A stretch of DNA of 10,155 nt from an uncultured bacterium (GTDB taxonomy: Bacteria; Bacteroidota; Bacteroidia; CAILMK01), in contig CAILMK010000119.1 of NCBI GenBank assembly GCA_903835275.1, forward strand, positions 1 through 10,155. The letters run 5' to 3'. This document shows, piece by piece, positions 1 through 6,679 of this stretch; position 1 is the first letter of the stretch, and each line of letters starts with the position of its first letter. The translations under genes and the position numbers were made by a program. The notes beneath the pieces are model-generated. The model was not told where the DNA came from. It saw only the letters and a list, made by a program, of their open reading frames with translations, and made no database searches.

Positions 1-2300
1 AAAACAATACTTGGCGCTATGGTATCAATGACATTTACATATCTTGTTGCTGAATATTTATTGCCTGAATAATCATTTGCATTATACTGAACACTAAATA
101 GCCCGAGCGAAGTGGGAATATTGTTTTTAAAAGAGAAAGTCCCTGACAGTGTATAGGGAGGGAAGGTATCGTAATTGTCCTGAATCAATACATCCTTGCC
201 TGTGTATTGCTTGTAAACTTCAATCGGAATGGTATCGCCTGATGTAAATGAAATAGTTGGTGGAATGGTATCAATTACAATAACAATCCTGCAAACGGAT
301 CTTTTATTTCCTGTCTGGTCATACACATCATACCAGTATTGGTAGTTGCCTAGTGTCGAGGAATCCACATTGGATGAGATGACTATTTTACAGTTTTTCC
401 CGTCCCGGTTATCATTGTATACTATTCCTGAATCAACGTAATGACTGAACACTTCAAGATAAGCCGTATCACTGGAAATAAATGATACAACGGGAGGAAC
501 ATAATCTATCCTGCATGTACCTTTTATGTTTTTATCAAGCCATGCGGCCCGTTTTTTTATCCAATATTTCATGGTGTCCAGTTCGCGTGTATATGTAGCA
601 GGAAGGCAGGTATTCGGCCATACATACACACCGAGTATATTCCACTGCGTAAAGTTCCTGATCTGCGCTTCGTTCAGGTAAGCTGCTGTGCTGTCAATTT
701 TTCCGATAAGCGCTGAATCGCGGAGGAAGCCAACTGACCTTAAACGGCCCCAGCGGCATTTCATATCATTTTTAAAAGTGGAATCTTTTAAAAATTGTTG
801 CCACCAGAATGGAATCAGGTCGCAATAATAGGTGTATTGCCAGGATGAATAATTACTTTCATCACCATAGTTTGCATTGCTGAAGGAAAGGTCATAATCC
901 CAGACAGGACCCATGTGGATCTTGCCTCCATTAATGCTGCTTCTGTCCTTGTAGAAATAGGTACTCAACCGGTATCCGTCTACATTTTTGCTAAGTTCAT
1001 TCACTAAAAAATAATCAATAAAGGAACCTTCATCAGCGTATTTGCGCCATCCTGTTTTTGGGTTCTGGAAGTTTGATCCGTTCAGTGCATCTTCAAAACT
1101 ATCCACATAACTATGGATGTAATTTTGCTGCGGGGTATTGATGGTTTGGGGTTCGGCATACTGGATATATATCTGCTCATTGCTTGGATGACAGGCTGCA
1201 TAATACTTGGAATACCATCCTCCAAGATAGACACCATGAATCCAGTCTATTTTACAAATATATCCTCCCGTAAGCGAATCGCCTGTTGTATCTGCTGGTT
1301 CCAGCTTACTGATAGGGACCCTGGCCTTTGTTACTTTTATTTTCTCCACAAGAAGATAAATACCCTGGTATACTCCATCCACTACTACTTCACACATTTT
1401 AGTCCTCGGACCATTTTCTCCGAACTGACGCGATAATGTGTAGGCAAGGTAATTATTCATCAATGTTTTGTCTGCATAATTTGCTTCCAGTGCCCAGTCA
1501 TTATCTTTTGGAAGCCCAAGCAACGCAATATTGAATGGCTGCCAGGTACTATCCCTTGTCTCCAAACCAAAGCTTTTCTTAGGGAAGCCGGAGGAAGAAG
1601 CTCCACGGATATCCAGTCCCGCATACCCACGGTGTTTTAAGGAATCCTTCAGGTAATTTCTTTTGCCCGGACCGTTATCAATTATATCGCAATAAACATC
1701 GTTTTTGTAACCTTCATATATGGCATTTCCACGGGTATTTATATTTAATATTGGTAGATTAGAGCTATCCAGTTTTACATCCGTAGCAGGATGATTTCCG
1801 AAAGTGAGATACCAGTAATTTAATGTCCCTCTTCCGGCAGGAGTTAGTTTATCAACTATATAAAGCCGCCAGTTGGTATCGGGGTTCTGACCGTTATTAA
1901 CAGATTTTAATTGTGATAAATAAGGCTTGTATTTTCCCCTGAAAGATGCTTTAGCAACATTAATATTTATAGTGCCTGTATCGGAAAAAATGGTACTGTC
2001 AAAATTCTTCCCAGTCTGGTTGTAATAATACAGGTTGATATTGGTCCCGTCAGGGGCAATGAGCCAGATCTCCAGCTGACTTACATCCGGATGGGTAAGT
2101 TTTATTGTTACAGATTCAAGCCCGAAAGTATCATTGATGGATTTATGCCCAATACCCGTTGGCCTAAGGGAGAAATATACCCCGCTGCCGGCATCTTTTA
2201 CTTTTCCTCCAGTCCCTTTATAAGGAGTGCCTGCCAAAGAGATGAAGGTGGAAAAAAGAGCCAGGAACAGGAAAATTCGTTTCATCGTAAAAAACTTCAT
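1..2300 (-). CDS. Exported CotH-kinase-family protein with P-domain and Ig repeats (3' end outside window)
   Basis: Reading the minus strand from 2300 gives 766 uninterrupted codons that run off the left edge. Residues 1-24 are a signal peptide. Residues about 40-170 resemble a proprotein-convertase P-domain (THPDVSQLEIWLIAPDGT). Residues about 182-500 are a CotH kinase domain: IRGASSSGFPKKSF (231-244), VEK (318-320), NVDG (439-442) and GPVWDYDL (464-471), the last two aligning with the acidic catalytic or metal-binding positions of the family. DUF5011-like Ig repeats follow at 602-678 and 680-758, and a third begins at about 761. Bacillus CotH phosphorylates spore-coat proteins; the substrate here is unknown. 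The C-terminus, probably a T9SS tail as in the neighbouring paralogue, is not visible. ATG 2300 lies 5 nt after a TATCTTTG box; ATG 2285 (MKRIFLFLALF) is in frame and aligns better with the paralogue's start, so either could be used. The family call is firm; catalytic activity is inferred. Confidence 0.9.
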   Translation of the reverse strand, partial: MKFFTMKRIFLFLALFSTFISLAGTPYKGTGGKVKDAGSGVYFSLRPTGIGHKSINDTFGLESVTIKLTHPDVSQLEIWLIAPDGTNINLYYYNQTGKNFDSTIFSDTGTININVAKASFRGKYKPYLSQLKSVNNGQNPDTNWRLYIVDKLTPAGRGTLNYWYLTFGNHPATDVKLDSSNLPILNINTRGNAIYEGYKNDVYCDIIDNGPGKRNYLKDSLKHRGYAGLDIRGASSSGFPKKSFGLETRDSTWQPFNIALLGLPKDNDWALEANYADKTLMNNYLAYTLSRQFGENGPRTKMCEVVVDGVYQGIYLLVEKIKVTKARVPISKLEPADTTGDSLTGGYICKIDWIHGVYLGGWYSKYYAACHPSNEQIYIQYAEPQTINTPQQNYIHSYVDSFEDALNGSNFQNPKTGWRKYADEGSFIDYFLVNELSKNVDGYRLSTYFYKDRSSINGGKIHMGPVWDYDLSFSNANYGDESNYSSWQYTYYCDLIPFWWQQFLKDSTFKNDMKCRWGRLRSVGFLRDSALIGKIDSTAAYLNEAQIRNFTQWNILGVYVWPNTCLPATYTRELDTMKYWIKKRAAWLDKNIKGTCRIDYVPPVVSFISSDTAYLEVFSHYVDSGIVYNDNRDGKNCKIVISSNVDSSTLGNYQYWYDVYDQTGNKRSVCRIVIVIDTIPPTISFTSGDTIPIEVYKQYTGKDVLIQDNYDTFPPYTLSGTFSFKNNIPTSLGLFSVQYNANDYSGNKYSATRYVNVIDTIAPSIV

Positions 2301-2305
2301 AGTAA

Positions 2306-2313
2306 CAAAGATA
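2306..2313 (-). promoter_or_regulatory. Candidate -7 element (TATCTTTG) of the left CotH-like gene
   Basis: The minus strand reads TATCTTTG, an exact match to the Bacteroidota -7 consensus TAnnTTTG, 5 nt before ATG 2300 and 20 nt before ATG 2285. No TTTG lies at the usual 17-23 nt upstream: the nearest TTG sequences fall at 13 and 27 nt, inside GGGACAA repeats. The same box at the same 5-nt distance precedes the paralogous gene. Confidence 0.55.
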
Positions 2314-2322
2314 CGAAAAAAA

Positions 2323-2489
2323 GGGACAAGGGGCATGGGACAAGGGACAAAGCAAATATTAAATATCGAATAATGATTATTGAATGTAAAAGTAGATTTC
2401 ATGATGCCAGCGGCATCACATTTTTGTAGTAAATGAACGAATCCTTGAGTTACTCCCCTCTCCTTCGGAGAGGGGTCAGGGGGGTGAGG
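2323..2489. repeat. Composite intergenic module, copy A
   Basis: The 194-bp gap between the two CotH-like genes is a mosaic. In plus-strand order it has four in-phase heptads at 2323-2350 (GGGACAA, GGGGCAT, GGGACAA, GGGACAA); AATATT followed by AAATATCGAATAA at 2355-2373; a perfect 7-bp hairpin TGATGCC-AGC-GGCATCA at 2402-2418; the shared stretch around TTGAGTTACTC at 2445-2455; and a GC-rich hairpin element CTCCCC...GGGGTCAGGGGGGTGAGG at 2453-2489. The same components occur in the same order at 5037-5218 upstream of the paralogue, so this segment was duplicated together with the gene or inserted twice as a unit. Confidence 0.8.
2455..2475 (-). terminator. GC-rich hairpin downstream of the complete CotH-like gene
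   Basis: CCCCTCTCC (2455-2463) and GGAGAGGGG (2467-2475) form a perfect 9-bp stem with a TTC loop, 20 bp past the TGA stop of the gene ending at 2495. No T-tract follows on the minus strand, so it is not a canonical intrinsic terminator. It also belongs to the repeated GC-rich element seen near 5181 and 10013, so a 3'-end role may be incidental. Confidence 0.35.
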
Positions 2490-2494
2490 TCCTC

Positions 2495-5014
2495 TCACTT
2501 CATCAAAACAATCTTCTTCATTTCCATATCATCCCCCGATTGAATCTTTAAATAATAAATACCCGGTGCGGAATAAGATGGAAATGTCCATTGCTTATTG
2601 ATGAATCCCGAAAAGGTAAAATCAGCACCTTCAAGTTTTTTGCCAAGGGCATCATAGATGGAAACTTTCATGGTTTTTGTACCGGCATCTGCTGTAATGA
2701 AGAAATCACCCGTCACAGGATTAGGATAAATAAGAACCTTTCCTGCGCCATCCACAAATTTTTCTATGGAAGTAAAGGTGCTGATATTGATAATGCGCGT
2801 AACACTATCGCCAATATTTCCTGAATGATCCCTCACCTTATAACGGATGAAAAATATTCCCGGTGTTTTTGTATCTGTAAAATTTCCGTTGGTATCAATG
2901 ACAGGATTCAAATCATAATTATCTGTAGCAGTATATCCGCTATCAGAGTATATATCATTCTGGACAATGGAAACGTTCGCGTTTCCATTCAGGATGATAC
3001 TTGGTGCAATGGTATCAATCACTTTCACAATACGCAATACAGAAGTTTTATTTTTGGACTGGTCATATACATCATACCAGTACTGATAGGTACCGAGAGT
3101 AGTGGAATCAACATTTGAACTGATGACTATTCTGCAATTTTTACCATCACGGTTATCGTTATAAGTAATGCCGGAATCAATGTAGCTGTCATACACTTCA
3201 AGATATGCAGTGTCATGCCCGATCAGGTTTACAACAGGAGGAGTATAGTCAACGCGGCATGTTCCGGGTATATATTTATCCAGCCAGGCATTGCGTTTTT
3301 TCATCCAGTATTTCATGGTGTCTATTTCGCCCTGGTAGGTAGGCGGCAGCCATGAATTATAATATGTTTGTATGCCGAGTATATTCCATTCGTTGAAATT
3401 CCTTTTCTGTGATTCACTCAGATAGGCAGCCATGCTATCGGTCCTTCTATCCATGGATGAATCGCTGAAGGTGCCAAGCCGTAAACGATTCCATCGGCAA
3501 CGCATATTGTTTTTAAATGTGGTATCCTTCATAAAGCGCGACCACCAGAATGGGTTCAGGTTACAGTTAGTCTGATAACACCATCCGGATGTCTGGTCTC
3601 CGGTGCGTGCCGTGCAATTTCCCAATCCAAGATCCTGGTCCCATATCGGACCCATGTGTATTTTGCCGCCATCGGCACTCCTGCGGTCTTTGAAAAAATA
3701 AGTGCTCCATTGAAACGCGTCTACATTTTTTGTAAATTCACAATGAATAAAATAATCCACCAGTGATTTTTCATCGCCATACTTGCGCCAGCCTTTTACC
3801 GTATCCTGGAAAGTACTTGCATTTAGCGCAGCTTCAAAGCTATCCACGTATGCCTGGCCGTATGCTTGCTGCGCGGTGTTGACCGGTACATCAAACTGAT
3901 AATAAACCGATCCGCTACAAAGTGTAAGTATCTTAGAATACCATCCGCCGTAAAAAGTCCCGTTTACAAAATCTTTCTTAAAAATATATCCACCGGTTAT
4001 AGAATCACCCTTGGTAGCGGTAGACGATAGCTTTTCAATATTCACACGATCCTTGCTGACCTTAATTTTTTCTTCAAGCGTATAAACTCCACAATAAACT
4101 CCATCCACCACTACCTCCACCATCTGGGTGCGGCTGGAATAGTGTCCCATGTCCACAAAATATTGCATGGCGAGGGAATTTCGGATAAGGGTTTTGTCAT
4201 CATACTGTGCATTCAGTGTATAATCATTGTCCTTGGGGAATCCTGCGACGGAAGTATTTATTTTATTATTCTTCGAATCCTGTATTTGCAGGGAGTAACT
4301 AACCTTCGGAAAGGAAAGTGCAGTATTGCCATGCAAATGCATGCCCGCGTAGTTCCTGTATTTCAGTGAATCCTTCAGATAATTTCTTTTGCCGGCTGAA
4401 TTGTAAATGACATCACAATAAGTATTGATGGTGGTATTGTGGGAAAACGTTTGCCTCCGGCTGTTAATATTAATGATGGGTAAATTGGAGCTTATCAGAT
4501 GCACATCATATGCGGGTTTATTCCCGAAGGTAAGATACCAGTACCCTAGACTTCCCCTGCCTTTTGTTGTGCTGGCATCATAAACGAGGAGCTCCCATGT
4601 CCCGTTTGCCTTTTGTCCGTTATTCACCCGTTTCAACTGGTCATTATAAGGTTTGAAACTACCAATGAAAGGGGCTGTGCCGAAGCCGAGGCTAATGGTG
4701 CCGGTATCAGAAATGATGGTAGAGTCAAAATTCTTCCCTTTTTGGTTGAATTGGTATAGTAGAATCTGTGTACCATCAGGGGCTTTCAGGTAAAATTCAA
4801 GCTGGCTTACATCGGGATGGGTGATCTTTATGGTAACTGATTCCAACCCGAAAATGCCATTGCAGGTATCCGGGGAGATACCGCTCAGGGTCATTGAAAA
4901 AATAACTCCGCTGCCATTGTCTTTTATCTTGCCGCCGGTTCCTTTGTAAGGAGTGCCTGCATAGGAAAAATGGATTGCAAATAAAGCAAGAAATATAATG
5001 ATCCTGTTTTTCAT
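2495..5014 (-). CDS. T9SS-exported CotH-kinase-family protein with P-domain and Ig repeats
   Basis: Complete protein of 839 residues. Signal peptide 1-19 (MKNRIIIFLALF...SYA); P-domain-like beta domain about 36-165; CotH kinase domain about 178-490; two DUF5011-like Ig repeats at 592-667 and 670-745; T9SS type A sorting domain about 758-839 with LIYPNP (761-766) and the ending KKIVLMK. In the kinase domain, EEK (314-316), NVDAF (430-434) and GPIWDQDL (455-462) are kept, but the RG...PKKS motif of the left paralogue reads HGNTALSFPKVS (228-239). An exported protein-kinase role is inferred from the family; the substrate is unknown. ATG 5014 is preferred over the in-frame ATG 5050: it begins the signal peptide directly, and the upstream codons overlap the promoter. 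It shares long near-identical blocks with the left gene, so the two are tandem duplicates. Confidence 0.93.
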   Translation of the reverse strand: MKNRIIIFLALFAIHFSYAGTPYKGTGGKIKDNGSGVIFSMTLSGISPDTCNGIFGLESVTIKITHPDVSQLEFYLKAPDGTQILLYQFNQKGKNFDSTIISDTGTISLGFGTAPFIGSFKPYNDQLKRVNNGQKANGTWELLVYDASTTKGRGSLGYWYLTFGNKPAYDVHLISSNLPIININSRRQTFSHNTTINTYCDVIYNSAGKRNYLKDSLKYRNYAGMHLHGNTALSFPKVSYSLQIQDSKNNKINTSVAGFPKDNDYTLNAQYDDKTLIRNSLAMQYFVDMGHYSSRTQMVEVVVDGVYCGVYTLEEKIKVSKDRVNIEKLSSTATKGDSITGGYIFKKDFVNGTFYGGWYSKILTLCSGSVYYQFDVPVNTAQQAYGQAYVDSFEAALNASTFQDTVKGWRKYGDEKSLVDYFIHCEFTKNVDAFQWSTYFFKDRRSADGGKIHMGPIWDQDLGLGNCTARTGDQTSGWCYQTNCNLNPFWWSRFMKDTTFKNNMRCRWNRLRLGTFSDSSMDRRTDSMAAYLSESQKRNFNEWNILGIQTYYNSWLPPTYQGEIDTMKYWMKKRNAWLDKYIPGTCRVDYTPPVVNLIGHDTAYLEVYDSYIDSGITYNDNRDGKNCRIVISSNVDSTTLGTYQYWYDVYDQSKNKTSVLRIVKVIDTIAPSIILNGNANVSIVQNDIYSDSGYTATDNYDLNPVIDTNGNFTDTKTPGIFFIRYKVRDHSGNIGDSVTRIINISTFTSIEKFVDGAGKVLIYPNPVTGDFFITADAGTKTMKVSIYDALGKKLEGADFTFSGFINKQWTFPSYSAPGIYYLKIQSGDDMEMKKIVLMK

Positions 5015-5019
5015 TGAAA

Positions 5020-5051
5020 CAAAGATACTAAATTTAGGGACAAGGGACAAA
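5020..5051 (-). promoter_or_regulatory. Promoter of the complete CotH-like gene (TTTG-N20-TATCTTTG)
   Basis: On the minus strand, TTTG (5048-5051) is followed after exactly 20 nt by TATCTTTG (5020-5027), matching the Bacteroidota primary sigma-factor consensus at both elements and in spacing. The start codon follows after only 5 nt (TTTCA), so the predicted transcript is leaderless or nearly so. The TTTG is part of a GGGACAA heptad tract. Confidence 0.75.
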
Positions 5052-5218
5052 AAGGGATAAGGGACAAAAGGAATATTGAATATCGAATAACAAATATTGT
5101 CCGCCGCAGCGGATTGAAGTGAATACGATGACTAAAGGTATCACACGTTTATAGCAAATAGTGAACGAGTCGTTGAGTTACTCTCTTCTCCATGCGGAGA
5201 CGGGTCAGGGGATGAGGG
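5037..5218. repeat. Composite intergenic module, copy B
   Basis: Homologous to the 2323-2489 module. Four heptads lie at 5037-5067 (GGGACAA, GGGACAA, three extra A bases, GGGATAA, GGGACAA). Then come AATATT plus GAATATCGAATAA at 5072-5090; a hairpin TCCGC-CGCA-GCGGA at 5100-5113; TTGAGTTACTC around 5173-5183; and a degenerate GC-rich element at 5181-5218 whose stem is reduced to TCTCC/GGAGA (5187-5200) before GGGTCAGGGGATGAGGG. Order and spacing match copy A although many bases differ. Confidence 0.75.
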
Positions 5219-5246
5219 ATTGAGCGGGCAGGTGGATTGATTTACA

Positions 5247-5277
5247 TTTGCCAATATCCAATAGATTCTTATATTTG
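5247..5277 (+). promoter_or_regulatory. Promoter of the PrsW-type protease gene (TTTG-N19-TATATTTG)
   Basis: TTTG at 5247-5250 and TATATTTG at 5270-5277 are separated by 19 nt, an exact fit to the Bacteroidota -33/-7 pattern. The ATG at 5300 follows 22 nt after the -7 box, behind an A-rich leader (AATAAATAAAACC). This decides the start: an in-frame ATG at 5237 lies upstream of the whole promoter. Confidence 0.8.
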
Positions 5278-5299
5278 CATAAACTTAATAAATAAAACC

Positions 5300-6643
5300 A
5301 TGATAGTTGTTTATGTATTGGTGTCTATTCTTATTGGCTGGGTCTGGGTTGATTATTACCGTCTGATCGGTATTTATGATACGCAGAAATATAAACTTAT
5401 ACTCTTTACTTTTATTCTTGGTGCCGCTTCTGTATACATCGTTTATGGCGTAGATATGATTCCGGTTACATCCCCTATAGCGCTGCACAAGAATATGCTG
5501 ATGGATTTTCTTTACTGTTTTATTAATATCGGTATCGTAGAGGAATTCGCCAAACTGGTTCCATTTATTATTACTTATGTATTATTTAAAAACCACTTTA
5601 AGGAACCTATAGATTATTTCGCCTTCATGTGTTTTTCAGCACTCGGCTTTTCAGCGTTTGAGAACGTTGGATATTTTTTAAAGTACGGCCCGGACATCAT
5701 CAATGCACGCGGGATTTTATCTTCCGTGGGACACATGTTTGATTCCTCGCTGACTGCCTACGGATTTATTCTTGTGGTGTACAGGAGTGCAAGGCCTAAA
5801 TACGCAGTGATGGCGGGATTTTTTCTGCTGGCTGCTCTATCCCATGGCATATTTGATTTTCTTTTGATGAGTGATGACCTAGGCGGATGGGGCAAACTGA
5901 TGTGCATCTTTTATTACTACTTTACCATTTCCATTTTCGTGACCATATTAAATAATGCACTGAATAATGCTTCCAATTTTACCTATAAAAAAGTGGTTCA
6001 TTCGGATAAGGTTGCCATGCGTTTACTGAGCTACTATGCACTGATATTTTTTGTCCAGTTTGTTGCGGCTGCTTTTGCAAAGGACACCAAGCATGCCTTT
6101 GCAGTAATGATTGCGTCCGTAATTTTTACAGGCGTTATTGTGGTAGTGGTCTGCATCAGGCTTAGCAGGTTTAAGCTGATACAGGGCAGGTGGTTTCCCA
6201 TTAAAATTGAGTTGCCATTTAGTGTCGGTGCAGGTAATATTACTCCCGGTATTCCCAGTCCGGGATTTAGCCTTAGAATAAAGGGCGATAGTTACAATGA
6301 AACCTATATCAATGAATATTACGAAGAATATTTTTACCTGAATGGTGTTTCCTCCAATTACACGGATCTGGATGACGACCAGTTGGCATATATTGAAAAG
6401 AAAATTTTCCTGAAGAATGACAATACTTTTTATGTCGCTAAATTCTTTAAGAACGGCGACAAAGAAAATTTTGAAACCTATCTCCTGAAACCAAAAACCA
6501 GCGGCATGAATATGATGATGAAAAAATATCCAATCATAGCAGTGCTAAGCATCAATGAAGGAACGGACCTGAGTGATACCAACCTCGATGTACAGAACTT
6601 TGATTTCTCCGAATGGGCGTATCTGAAACCAACGATTGATTAA
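5300..6643 (+). CDS. PrsW-family intramembrane glutamic protease
   Basis: A 447-residue multipass membrane protein. The three PrsW signatures are present: EEFAK (81-85, the EExxK motif), FSAFEN (117-122, FxxxE) and HGIFD (182-186, HxxxD). An additional intramembrane His is at 144. Hydrophobic segments lie near 2-20, 33-51, 70-95, 104-125, 150-162, 169-190, 200-219, 244-262 and 267-287. The remaining 150 or so residues form a polar tail, rich in Tyr and acidic residues around 315-370, that I do not recognise. Bacillus PrsW cleaves the anti-sigma factor RsiW; the target here cannot be read from the sequence and no anti-sigma gene is in the window. The gene is monocistronic: it has its own promoter, is divergent from the CotH-like gene, and converges on the propeller gene 36 bp downstream. 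Start 5300 is chosen because the promoter lies between it and the in-frame ATG at 5237. Confidence 0.9.
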   Translation: MIVVYVLVSILIGWVWVDYYRLIGIYDTQKYKLILFTFILGAASVYIVYGVDMIPVTSPIALHKNMLMDFLYCFINIGIVEEFAKLVPFIITYVLFKNHFKEPIDYFAFMCFSALGFSAFENVGYFLKYGPDIINARGILSSVGHMFDSSLTAYGFILVVYRSARPKYAVMAGFFLLAALSHGIFDFLLMSDDLGGWGKLMCIFYYYFTISIFVTILNNALNNASNFTYKKVVHSDKVAMRLLSYYALIFFVQFVAAAFAKDTKHAFAVMIASVIFTGVIVVVVCIRLSRFKLIQGRWFPIKIELPFSVGAGNITPGIPSPGFSLRIKGDSYNETYINEYYEEYFYLNGVSSNYTDLDDDQLAYIEKKIFLKNDNTFYVAKFFKNGDKENFETYLLKPKTSGMNMMMKKYPIIAVLSINEGTDLSDTNLDVQNFDFSEWAYLKPTID

Positions 6644-6666
6644 TTGCTCGCTCAGATAGCGCAATT
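6642..6666. terminator. Hairpin between convergent genes, possible bidirectional terminator
   Basis: AATTGC (6642-6647) pairs perfectly with GCAATT (6661-6666), with an inner GCT/AGC stem, a 2-nt TC bulge and a CAGAT loop. It begins within the TAA stop of the protease gene and ends 14 bp before the stop of the opposing propeller gene. The position suits a shared terminator, but the stem is short and there is no clear T-tract on either side. Confidence 0.4.
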
Positions 6667-6679
6667 TACTTGAATTGTA

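Noticed and set aside
1113..1436. Plus-strand open frame of 107 codons
   Set aside because: It lies opposite the well-supported CotH-like coding frame on the minus strand and shows no recognisable domain or promoter.
1..2300. Left CotH-like gene as a pseudogene
   Set aside because: The frame is open for all 766 visible codons with intact motifs; it is cut only by the window edge.
2323..2350. GGGACAA tract as a CRISPR-like array
   Set aside because: The 7-bp units are contiguous without spacers, so it is a short tandem repeat.
2091..2429. Plus-strand open frame of 112 codons spanning the start of the left CotH-like gene
   Set aside because: It crosses the antisense of a signal peptide and the repeat module; the translation is low-complexity and charged, with no start signal.
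1..5218. Tandem duplication as the product of an insertion sequence or transposon
   Set aside because: No transposase frame, terminal inverted repeats or target-site duplications were found; the repeated hairpins are short and non-coding.
5237..5299. N-terminal extension of the protease from ATG 5237
   Set aside because: The consensus promoter at 5247-5277 lies downstream of that ATG, and the extension has no feature expected of the family.
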